Assembly (NCBI RefSeq): GCF_013141865.1
Contig: NZ_RCST01000001.1
Location: 1,116,001 to 1,180,000, forward strand
Length of the DNA stretch: 64,000 nucleotides
DNA from: Methylomonas sp. ZR1
GTDB taxonomy: Bacteria > Pseudomonadota > Gammaproteobacteria > Methylococcales > Methylomonadaceae
Direction: 5' to 3'
The notes under the pieces are model-generated. The model saw nothing but the letters and a program-made list of their open reading frames with translations. It ran no database searches and was not told the origin of the DNA. Positions 57,548 to 64,000 of the stretch are shown piece by piece (position 1 is the first letter of the stretch; each line of letters begins with the position of its first letter). Position numbers and translations under genes: made by a program.

Positions 57548-57918
57548 TTTTTTCTTTTTTGCCCGGAAATGCTTTCAAACCAGGCCGAGATCACCGACGG
57601 CCGCACGGGAAATATCTCCAACAGTTTGTCGCGCATCGCTGGCGAAAACTCGACCGGTTGACCTTGGTCGTCGGTCACTTCGTCCCAGCCGATCAGGATT
57701 TTTTTTGCCAGCTCATCGTCGGTCAGCTTGTCGTCACCGCTTTGGCTATCGGCTTCCTCGGTCACCCGCGCCCGTTTCACGATTTCATCGATTTCGGACT
57801 GCGGCAGGCGTGGGAAAAACGCGATAAAGGTTTTTTGCTGAGTCTTGCCGCTGCCGTCTACGAACGGCACTTTCACCGGCCATTTGATTTCGTCGGATTG
57901 GCCTACGAGTTGAAACAT
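57544..57918 (-). CDS. Tail assembly chaperone (lambda G-like)
   Basis: The 124-residue acidic protein lies between the tail tube and tape measure genes, the fixed place of the lambda G gene. It has an N-terminal beta region (VPFVDGSGKTQQKTFIAFF) and a helical part with DDELAKKILIGWDEV. It ends in a Lys/Arg-rich tail coded by the slippery run. It likely coats the tape measure protein during tail assembly; the fused longer form is needed in a small amount. Confidence 0.8.
   Translation of the reverse strand: MFQLVGQSDEIKWPVKVPFVDGSGKTQQKTFIAFFPRLPQSEIDEIVKRARVTEEADSQSGDDKLTDDELAKKILIGWDEVTDDQGQPVEFSPAMRDKLLEIFPVRPSVISAWFESISGQKRKN
57547..57553 (-). promoter_or_regulatory. -1 ribosomal frameshift site (A AAA AAC)
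   Basis: In zero frame the codons read AGA AAA AAC TAA. The preceding A and the next six bases form X XXY YYZ, so both tRNAs can re-pair one base back on AAA AAA. The GC-rich stretch downstream could form a stimulating structure. Confidence 0.78.
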
Positions 57919-57920
57919 GT

Positions 57921-58100
57921 CTACTCCTGACCTTTAATGACTTCAGAAACGCTGATTTCTCGGCTTTCATATACATACCGATCAGCGGATTCGCCATGTT
58001 GCAACGCAAATTGCTCAATGACTTCGCCATTTTCTTTAACAGTTACACGCACTTCTTTTTCGTCAGATAAATGCGCTCGAATAGTTACTTGAGTAGTCAT
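57921..58100 (-). CDS. Small phage protein between tail tube and chaperone genes
   Basis: The 59-residue protein (starting MTTQVTIRAHLSDEKEV) has beta-strand character and no family I can name. The ATG at 58100 is preferred to a TTG four codons upstream. Three bases separate it from the chaperone gene, so it is part of the tail unit. Confidence 0.65.
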   Translation of the reverse strand: MTTQVTIRAHLSDEKEVRVTVKENGEVIEQFALQHGESADRYVYESREISVSEVIKGQE

Positions 58101-58121
58101 ACCAAATCCCAAAGTTAAAAT

Positions 58122-59285
58122 TTATTTCGCAACAATCACAAATTCATCGTTGCCGTTGATCGGCATAAACTGCATGCCGAATTCGAACATCGCGATACCG
58201 TCGGAATCCGAATATTTCGGCGCGGTAATCTGCATGGATTGCGATGTCACGGAAATGATGTTGCCGGGGGTTAATCCGTGCTTGACGCCAAACGGGCCGT
58301 TGGCGGCATTTTTCGCGCTGGTCCACCAGTCTTTCGTACCCACAGCCACCGCTTCGATACTGGCGCTGCCGGTCGGTTTGCGGTTAGTGATCAACACCGA
58401 TTCCGCGCCGACCAACTGGCGATAGGTCACGCTATTCGCCACATCGAAGGTCAGTTTTTCGAGGATGGCATTGTTGTAACCCTGCAAATTCAGGTTGGTA
58501 GTATTGGCCGTGGAAATGGTTTGCGGTGCCTGGAAGCCAGAGAACGAAACCGACGGCAACACCGCATCGGAGATCGTGCCGAGCAAGCCGGTAAAGGAGA
58601 ATTTCAGCACCGGCAATGCCTTGGCGCTCATGTCCATCGTAAACGTGCCGCGCGCGCCGAGCAGAATATGCCGCGTACCATCCAGATTGAAATACAAGGA
58701 AAGAGAGGTGCTGGTGCCGAAAGCGCTGGTCGGTGCATATTGCGCCATCGCGCCGATACTGTATTGACTGGTCGCATCCGGCGCAGCCGACCAGGGCACC
58801 GATACGGTAGCAATCTTGGTCGTGCCGTTATAGCTGAGAATTTCACGGGACGTGCCGATGTTAGTGCCTGCGGTAATGCTAACAGTGGCACCGTTATAAG
58901 CACCATCTACCGCTGACGCGCCGGCTGCCAGCTTGATGCTGGATGTCGAGCCGCCGACTTGAGCCGTGCCGGTTACAGCAGCCGCCAGCAGCGTTTCAGT
59001 AAACGCGCAGGCGGTCACTAACTTGCCCCACGGCGGTGCAGTGCCGGCCGTGCCGGAGCCGACCAGTTCCACTTCGAAATCCAGCTTGGCAAAGTTCGAG
59101 ACGCGTATCTCACCGGACGAACCGAAATACGGCCGGATGAAATCCCGCTGCACTACGTCACCTTCCAGCGGCATCAAATCCAGATTGCGCAACAACAGCG
59201 CATCGCTGCCGACCGGGCTGGCGTCAACACCGTACGTGGTTTCCAGTTTCGCGATAATCACGCGCTTGTTATTTAATAACGACAT
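58122..59285 (-). CDS. Phage major tail tube protein
   Basis: The 387-residue protein begins MSLLNNKRVIIAKLETTYG, the typical start of siphovirus tail tube proteins (residues about 1-110, with LLRNLDLMPLEGD and a VSNFAKLDFEVEL strand). A middle insert (about 110-190) looks like an Ig-like decoration domain. Its place before the chaperone pair and tape measure fits. Confidence 0.85.
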   Translation of the reverse strand: MSLLNNKRVIIAKLETTYGVDASPVGSDALLLRNLDLMPLEGDVVQRDFIRPYFGSSGEIRVSNFAKLDFEVELVGSGTAGTAPPWGKLVTACAFTETLLAAAVTGTAQVGGSTSSIKLAAGASAVDGAYNGATVSITAGTNIGTSREILSYNGTTKIATVSVPWSAAPDATSQYSIGAMAQYAPTSAFGTSTSLSLYFNLDGTRHILLGARGTFTMDMSAKALPVLKFSFTGLLGTISDAVLPSVSFSGFQAPQTISTANTTNLNLQGYNNAILEKLTFDVANSVTYRQLVGAESVLITNRKPTGSASIEAVAVGTKDWWTSAKNAANGPFGVKHGLTPGNIISVTSQSMQITAPKYSDSDGIAMFEFGMQFMPINGNDEFVIVAK

Positions 59286-59288
59286 CGC

Positions 59289-59453
59289 TTAGCCCTCGTT
59301 GTTGTTGCGTTTTTCGCCGGTAATGGGATCGAGTATCCAGCGCCCGTGATTGGGATCGTGCGGTTTTTCCTCGGCGACAGGCGCATGAATTTCCGCCACA
59401 GGCTCTAACGGCTGAGCATCTTCCGGTTTGCTGGTTTTGGTGGTTGCGGCCAT
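59289..59453 (-). CDS. Small acidic phage protein
   Basis: The 54-residue protein is rich in Pro, Glu and Ala and ends WILDPITGEKRNNNEG. The ATG at 59453 follows GGAG; the longer frame overlaps the next gene. It lies three bases before the tail tube gene. Function unknown. Confidence 0.55.
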   Translation of the reverse strand: MAATTKTSKPEDAQPLEPVAEIHAPVAEEKPHDPNHGRWILDPITGEKRNNNEG

Positions 59454-59485
59454 ATCGGTCTCCAAACAGTTAAATAATGAAAAAG

Positions 59486-59914
59486 TTAACGCGCGGCCAA
59501 CAGCATCGAGATTTCCATTTCGTGGAATGGATGCCGAACCGATAAATCGTGAATGGTTTTTGCCTCGCCCAGATACAGGCAATCGTTATCCAGATGCCCA
59601 GGCTCCAGACAGTCAAATATCAATTGCTCGATGATTGCAAGTTGAGTGATGCCGTCGAACACGTCGTTAGTGATGTCCGGCTCGTGGACGCCAACCACCA
59701 AGCTGACCCGCTCGCTATGCCGACCGCCAACAGTATTCGCGCGGGTGCCAGTGACCGGCGCGTAGCAGATCGAGGGGTAATCGTTGGCGCTAACCGGCCG
59801 CTTGTAGCCGATTAAATGCCTGGCCGCGCGACCGTAACGCGCTTGCCAAAAGGCATTCAGCGGCGCATCGTTCATCAGCTTGCTGCGTGCGGCTTGTAAA
59901 GCTTTGATGCTCAT
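59486..59914 (-). CDS. Probable phage tail terminator/completion protein
   Basis: The 142-residue protein lies just upstream of the tail tube gene, where siphoviruses encode the tail terminator (lambda U-like). The alternation of helices and strands (IEQLIFDCLEPGHLDNDCLYLG, then HPFHEMEISMLLA) fits such a ring protein, but the call is mainly from position. Confidence 0.6.
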   Translation of the reverse strand: MSIKALQAARSKLMNDAPLNAFWQARYGRAARHLIGYKRPVSANDYPSICYAPVTGTRANTVGGRHSERVSLVVGVHEPDITNDVFDGITQLAIIEQLIFDCLEPGHLDNDCLYLGEAKTIHDLSVRHPFHEMEISMLLAAR

Positions 59915-59944
59915 CGACTAACCCGAGGATAAAACCAAAAAGCC

Positions 59945-59976
59945 AAGCCCCCGCCGGATAACCGGGCGGAGGGCTT
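59945..59976 (-). terminator. Hairpin downstream of the deacetylase gene
   Basis: An AAGCCC...GGGCTT stem with a small bulge and an ATAA loop occupies much of the 138-bp gap between the deacetylase gene and the tail terminator. It could separate the inserted gene from the tail genes. Confidence 0.5.
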
Positions 59977-60052
59977 AGGGTTGGGGGTAGTCTAAAGAAA
60001 GGGGGTGTTGCGGGGTATGTGAAGGGATTCGTAAGACAAAATGAAGCGTAAT

Positions 60053-61603
60053 TTATAGCGCCATGGGATATTTCCCATACAAAACATCTTTGTACCAATC
60101 TGTCCATTTAGTGATTACCCAACCGCTTTCGTCGCGTTGGTATGCCAACCAATCTAGCAGATTCAGGATGCCATTATTGCTATCATAACCCTTAACCCAC
60201 GACGTTGAATCCGCAGCGGCTTTGAGCGTGTGCCCACCTATAATAGCGAGTCCAGTGCCAGTTGCTGTATTGATCACGTTTGACTTTACAGTTGCAAAAT
60301 CGATTGCATTTGATAGCAGAGCAGTCAATTGCAAATCATAAAGAGTATCAGATGTTTTACCTTGCAAAGCAATTAACGTATTGTTGTTTTTTTTGTTCAT
60401 TGGCCCGACAGCTCGGCAGGATATAACGCCAGCAGCCTTCAGCCCAGCAATCAATCCGGCGTCTCGGAATCCTCCTACATAAGCATGGCAATTTGCCGCA
60501 TCTTCTGTCGCCCCAAGCGCTTTAAGATAGTCTCTATTTTTTATTACATTATCTAAATAACGCGATGCTCCTATACCGCTAAAATTATTATTGTCGGTAC
60601 TATGGTTTATCGCTTCAAACAATCCTGACTTATGATTAATTAGATTCGCAAGCTGAGAAGACGTGAGAAAATCTGCTCCAGAATCTATAAAGTCACGAGC
60701 AATTGAAAACGATATAGGAAGCCCACGCTTTTCAGCTTCCTCCGCTAGCCACTGATGTTCGGCATAGCCATCATCAAACGACAACATAACAGTTGGCAAA
60801 GGGCTGGGTAACACGTAAACGCTGGATATAAATACATCTGATACGCTCCAATTTGCAGTAGCGACTAAACGCAACCTGACTCTATTGTTGCCCGTAAATG
60901 CGGGTGACCCACTGGTAAAGTCTGCACCAACAGCAATTTTACCCAATATTGTCCACCCGTCAGGCGTCACCCCAAGAGGTTGTAGCGTATATGTTGAGTA
61001 ATTGGCAAATCCACCGTCCCCAACAAATAATACGGCCTGAGATAATGTATTTGCACCGGATACTTTTACAGCGCAGAGCAGCATCCTAGAGTTTATCAAC
61101 TCGGCTTCAGCGTCAAAATCGAACGCCGCACTCGAAATGCCCATATCTAAGTTGACAGACGTCCCCGCCACAGTGATCGCACATTTTGATGTCGGTCGGC
61201 CATTAAACATATTTGCCAAATCAATCGACAATCCGGTTGTGCCTCCTGTCAACGTTTTCTCGTTTATGAGAGCAGTGCCAAACGGTACAGCTTCATGCTG
61301 AAACGGTCTTCGTTTGTAAAATGCGGGATATTCGCGCTGCGCACCACTATATTCTACGCTTAGCCCCTTTATTTTAAGGATATCGGCTATGAGCTCATAT
61401 TGTGTTGAGCCACTGACCGCTGTAATTATCAACTGCATGTCACAACCGAAAGGCCCTAAGTCATTAATGCCAATCAAGGATCTCGGCGGGTATGTTTTAC
61501 CCGTGTTATCAGTCAATTCTATGAGCACATTGCCGCTTACGCTTAGAACCTGTCCAGCCCGCAACAACTCCCCAGTCTTATCCGGCGCAGTCAACGTTTT
61601 CAT
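60053..61603 (-). CDS. Phage-borne protein with polysaccharide deacetylase (NodB-like) domain
   Basis: The 516-residue protein has a beta-rich N-terminal half (residues 1-265, with a lectin-like strand pattern) and a NodB-type domain (about 268-500). The first catalytic motif reads LSFDDGYAEH, with the DD pair. A later INHSTDN would be motif 2, but its second metal His is Asn. IIGGHTLK supplies a late His. Such domains de-N-acetylate polysaccharides; the altered motif 2 leaves activity open. It lies among head-tail joining genes with a 138-bp gap downstream, and it looks more AT-rich than its neighbours, as expected of a cargo (moron) gene or a receptor-related virion protein. Confidence 0.75.
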   Translation of the reverse strand: MKTLTAPDKTGELLRAGQVLSVSGNVLIELTDNTGKTYPPRSLIGINDLGPFGCDMQLIITAVSGSTQYELIADILKIKGLSVEYSGAQREYPAFYKRRPFQHEAVPFGTALINEKTLTGGTTGLSIDLANMFNGRPTSKCAITVAGTSVNLDMGISSAAFDFDAEAELINSRMLLCAVKVSGANTLSQAVLFVGDGGFANYSTYTLQPLGVTPDGWTILGKIAVGADFTSGSPAFTGNNRVRLRLVATANWSVSDVFISSVYVLPSPLPTVMLSFDDGYAEHQWLAEEAEKRGLPISFSIARDFIDSGADFLTSSQLANLINHKSGLFEAINHSTDNNNFSGIGASRYLDNVIKNRDYLKALGATEDAANCHAYVGGFRDAGLIAGLKAAGVISCRAVGPMNKKNNNTLIALQGKTSDTLYDLQLTALLSNAIDFATVKSNVINTATGTGLAIIGGHTLKAAADSTSWVKGYDSNNGILNLLDWLAYQRDESGWVITKWTDWYKDVLYGKYPMAL

Positions 61604-61960
61604 TTATGCTCTTCCCAAAGTGATTGACCCAAAGCCGCCGCTGGTCGGCTCAGCTAAGCCCAGCGCGGCGCGGTTTAGTTGTTGAGCCAGCATGTCGGCG
61701 CTGGTTTTGTATTGATTGGCTTTGTCGATCATCAGCGAGTTGTCGCCCATGCTGCCGTCTATTGCAGCCAGGCGCTTGGCCCAGTTCACCGCAATTTCTT
61801 TCAGAATTTTATTTGGCAAGGTGATAGTGGCGGCATCGGCAGGCGAAATACCCGCCGTGCCCAGCGCCAAATCGACATACACATCCGCGCCGTCCAAATG
61901 CGCATCGGTGACGACCACGACCGGATCGGCGCAATCGGCTAGCGTGCAATATTTACCCAT
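61604..61960 (-). CDS. Phage head-tail connector-type protein
   Basis: The 118-residue protein (starting MGKYCTLADCADPVVVV) has an N-terminal strand region and a helical C-terminus (LPNKILKEIAVNWAKRLAAI) like head completion or adaptor proteins. The ATG at 61960 overlaps the upstream stop by 8 bp. Identity is inferred from position and size. Confidence 0.6.
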   Translation of the reverse strand: MGKYCTLADCADPVVVVTDAHLDGADVYVDLALGTAGISPADAATITLPNKILKEIAVNWAKRLAAIDGSMGDNSLMIDKANQYKTSADMLAQQLNRAALGLAEPTSGGFGSITLGRA

Positions 61961-62483
61961 GATTAAGCCCCGATGTTGCCAAATGTGCCGCGAATACCGA
62001 CGTGGCATGCGTCAGCATGCGTTGCTGACGGCCTTCCATATCGGCGAAGAAAAACGGATGCGCCTTGCTGCCCTGGTGAGTAACGGCACGGCGGATGATG
62101 TAGCCGCCACCGGCCATTTGTGGACCAACCGGCGAGGCATTGCCACCGGTGGGTATTTTTAAGCCTTTGCGGCCCGCCTTGGGTGTAATTACCCACGGTT
62201 GATGCCCCACATGTACACCGGTGCCGTGCTCGACGTAACCGGCATAGTCCTTGTTTGCGTAGACGACGGCCGAGCCGTCGGTATTGGGCGCCCAATTAAT
62301 GGCTTGCTCCAAACCGCCGCCAGGGCTGCGCGGGGCAAAGCCGTTGCCGGCCTTGATCCAGTCGTGAATATCCACCACATAGCTTTCCGCCATCGCATCC
62401 GCCACCCGCTGCGCGTTACGCGGATCGCGCAACGCATCAAGCACGGAGGGGATGTTGCCGGTGTCCAGACTGATGGACAGCAC
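61953..62483 (-). CDS. HK97 gp10-like / virion morphogenesis protein
   Basis: The 176-residue protein has YANKDYAGYVEHGTGVH and PFFFADMEGRQQRM, patterns typical of HK97 gp10-like and other head-tail joining proteins. It directly follows the acidic gene with no gap and overlaps the connector gene. Confidence 0.75.
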   Translation of the reverse strand: MLSISLDTGNIPSVLDALRDPRNAQRVADAMAESYVVDIHDWIKAGNGFAPRSPGGGLEQAINWAPNTDGSAVVYANKDYAGYVEHGTGVHVGHQPWVITPKAGRKGLKIPTGGNASPVGPQMAGGGYIIRRAVTHQGSKAHPFFFADMEGRQQRMLTHATSVFAAHLATSGLNHG

Positions 62484-63125
62484 TTACGCGCCCTCAGCCT
62501 GATCAGCAGCCAACACCCAACCCGCAGCCAACCAGTTGACCAGTTCATTCGGATGGACATCGGCGGTTGTTGGGCCATCGTCAAACGCTGGTTCTGCACG
62601 CACCATCGCTATGCGATCAAGGGAGTCTGCCGGCAGAATATTTTCAGGTGGTTCCGGCAGGTTTCCTGCCGAGATTTGCTCCGCCAGCCAGGCTGCTTCC
62701 TTTTCTGTGAGTTCGCCAGCGCCGTTTTTGTCGAATGCGAAACCACCATCAGGCGACAAAACAGCGATATTCGGCCAGTAGACAAACAATACTGAATGTT
62801 CTGGCTCATCATTGTTGCCATCATCTTCCAACGATGCCGAGGACGGCCCGTCTATTACTTCCTTGTCCGCCTCGGCTGTTTCCTCCGCATCGCCTGCTGA
62901 CAATGATTCAGCTTCGGCCTGGGCATTTGTAACAATTGCAGGTTGTTTGACTTCCGTGTCGGCGGTGCCTCCGCCCACATCACCGGCACCTACCGATGGA
63001 GCAGATTCACTGCCCAAGATAATATCGCCCTCCAAGGCGGGAGCCTTCGGCGCATCCAGCACCGTCGGATCCCTTTCGGGGTTTTTTTCTGTGATAGCGG
63101 CTTTAGCCGCTTTAGAGGTCGCCAT
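62484..63125 (-). CDS. Acidic phage protein of unknown function
   Basis: The 213-residue protein is strongly acidic and low in complexity for its first 110 residues (Ala, Glu, Asp, Ser), then has a more ordered C-terminal half with VLFVYWPNIAVLSPDG and two short helical WLA segments. It lies right after the coat gene, where decoration or scaffold-like proteins occur, but neither is proven. Confidence 0.6.
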   Translation of the reverse strand: MATSKAAKAAITEKNPERDPTVLDAPKAPALEGDIILGSESAPSVGAGDVGGGTADTEVKQPAIVTNAQAEAESLSAGDAEETAEADKEVIDGPSSASLEDDGNNDEPEHSVLFVYWPNIAVLSPDGGFAFDKNGAGELTEKEAAWLAEQISAGNLPEPPENILPADSLDRIAMVRAEPAFDDGPTTADVHPNELVNWLAAGWVLAADQAEGA

Positions 63126-63128
63126 GGC

Positions 63129-64000
63129 TTAACCCAACAACGTGGCAGTATGCGCGGGGTTGAAATTGGCCGCGCCCCAGCAAATCGCTACCTCGTACTG
63201 CACTTGCTTGTATTGTGCATACACCGAGATTTCAAAAGTTAAGCCGCTCATAGGATCGGTCAGCGAGAAGCGGTCCGATGCGGAATCGCCGCCTTCAGGC
63301 AAGGCCGGTGTCCGGGTTGCCAACACAATCGCCGAGCGGCTAAACGCCAGATTAGCCGCATAACTGTTGCCGACGGTGATAGCGGTGTTGTCCGCCACTA
63401 CCGAGCGCAAGCCGGGCTCATTCAGCGCCAGGGAGCCGCCGCTTAATGCGGTGCCGACGATGTGTTTATCGTTGTTGCCGTTAAAGGTGATCACGTCGCC
63501 GGCCAAGATGGTGCCGGTGCCGGTATCGGCGGCAATGGTAGTCGCGCCGCTGGCATAGCCCGCGCCGTTGTTCACCAGGTAACTGGCACCGGTGCCTTTG
63601 GTGTGATTTTTAACCTGCGCGGATTCGCGAATCTGCATGCCATGCACATCCAGCAACACGCCTTGACGCTGCATCGTATCCGAGCCGGCTTGCTGCGCTT
63701 GGGTTTGTTTGCCACGGAATACCGCGCCCGCTGTGGTATTAATCACAAGCTGTAGATCGGATGTCGGCGCGCCGTTATCAATCAGGATTTGCCGCACGAA
63801 CGATGCGTCGGAATAATCGCCGGCCGTCGCAAACGGCGTGGTGCCTGCCGCGCCATAAGCGCGCGACGAGGTTTTATACAAAGCGGCAATGTCCGCCTCG
63901 ATCTCGTTGCACAAAGTACGCATGGCTTGCGCAAAACGTTGTGCCCGCACGGTCAATACGCCGGGACCGGTATTCAAGCCCAGCGACTCTTCGCCGGTAA
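63129..64000 (-). CDS. P22-type major capsid protein (5' end outside window)
   Basis: The frame is open to the right edge, so the N-terminus is missing; about 290 residues are visible. Strong marks of the P22 coat-protein family are YKTSSRAYGAAGTTPFATAG, ILIDNGAPTSDLQLVI, the turn HTKGTGAS, and the C-terminal LTDPMSGLTFEISVYAQYKQ. It forms the icosahedral shell on an HK97-type fold with an inserted domain. It should be downstream of portal and scaffold genes, which are outside the window. Confidence 0.9.
   Translation of the reverse strand, partial: TGEESLGLNTGPGVLTVRAQRFAQAMRTLCNEIEADIAALYKTSSRAYGAAGTTPFATAGDYSDASFVRQILIDNGAPTSDLQLVINTTAGAVFRGKQTQAQQAGSDTMQRQGVLLDVHGMQIRESAQVKNHTKGTGASYLVNNGAGYASGATTIAADTGTGTILAGDVITFNGNNDKHIVGTALSGGSLALNEPGLRSVVADNTAITVGNSYAANLAFSRSAIVLATRTPALPEGGDSASDRFSLTDPMSGLTFEISVYAQYKQVQYEVAICWGAANFNPAHTATLLG

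Noticed and set aside
57785..58030. 81-codon minus-strand frame
   Set aside because: It overlaps two phage genes with clear context (chaperone and small tail protein) in another frame and has no family character.

Overview
The window is about 50.6 kb of a gammaproteobacterial chromosome followed by about 13.3 kb of a siphovirus-type prophage that runs off the right edge. Class I adenylate cyclase, Aas/LplT, YgfZ, a YgfX-like protein, YchF, ComEC, heme A synthase and FimV/HDOD/PilZ signalling genes point to a free-living, respiring gammaproteobacterium. The VPLPA-CTERM sorted protein and overall gene style fit Methylococcales-type methylotrophs, but this is inference: no methane or methanol oxidation gene is present.

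Region by region. 1-11.3 kb: the C-terminal part of a DmeF-like Co/Ni efflux pump, a methyltransferase, tRNA-Asp, a Nudix hydrolase, a TetR regulator, the phospholipid repair pair aas-lplT, an exported dockerin/cohesin pair behind a structured leader, and a cytochrome b561-like gene divergent from a two-component system. 11.4-22.2 kb: argH, then an unbroken same-strand run of ten genes: FimV-like protein, receiver-like protein, small Ras-like GTPase, two Roadblock proteins, PAS protein, leaderless PhnD-like binding protein, histidine phosphatase, class I adenylate cyclase and an EF-hand-like protein. This looks like an MglA/MglB-type switch tied to cAMP and is the best candidate for an undescribed system. 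22.6-31.2 kb: TonB receptor, YfiR-like protein, a 1703-residue hybrid kinase with three receivers, Hpt, PAS, GGDEF and EAL domains, and an HDOD protein. 31.2-35.7 kb: PepSY membrane protein, ComEC, PilZ, YbdD/YjiX.

35.8-40.2 kb is an AT-rich 4.2-kb island bracketed by imperfect repeats made of a tRNA-Thr-like 3' remnant plus a terminator-like hairpin. It carries a divergent GGDEF/TPR protein and a DEDDy 3'-5' exonuclease but no integrase. 40.2-50.7 kb returns to core genes: deaD, the ygfZ-HDOD-ctaA operon, a YgfX-like/HDOD/GAF-GGDEF operon, two lipoproteins, ychF and tRNA-Met, whose promoter matches the sigma-70 consensus and overlaps the ychF stop codon.

50.8-64 kb holds late phage genes, all on the minus strand and transcribed from right to left: P22-type coat protein, connectors, an inserted polysaccharide-deacetylase gene, tail tube, a chaperone pair joined by an evident -1 frameshift (A AAA AAC), tape measure, collar and fibre proteins. 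No integrase, portal, terminase, lysis or repressor gene lies inside the window.
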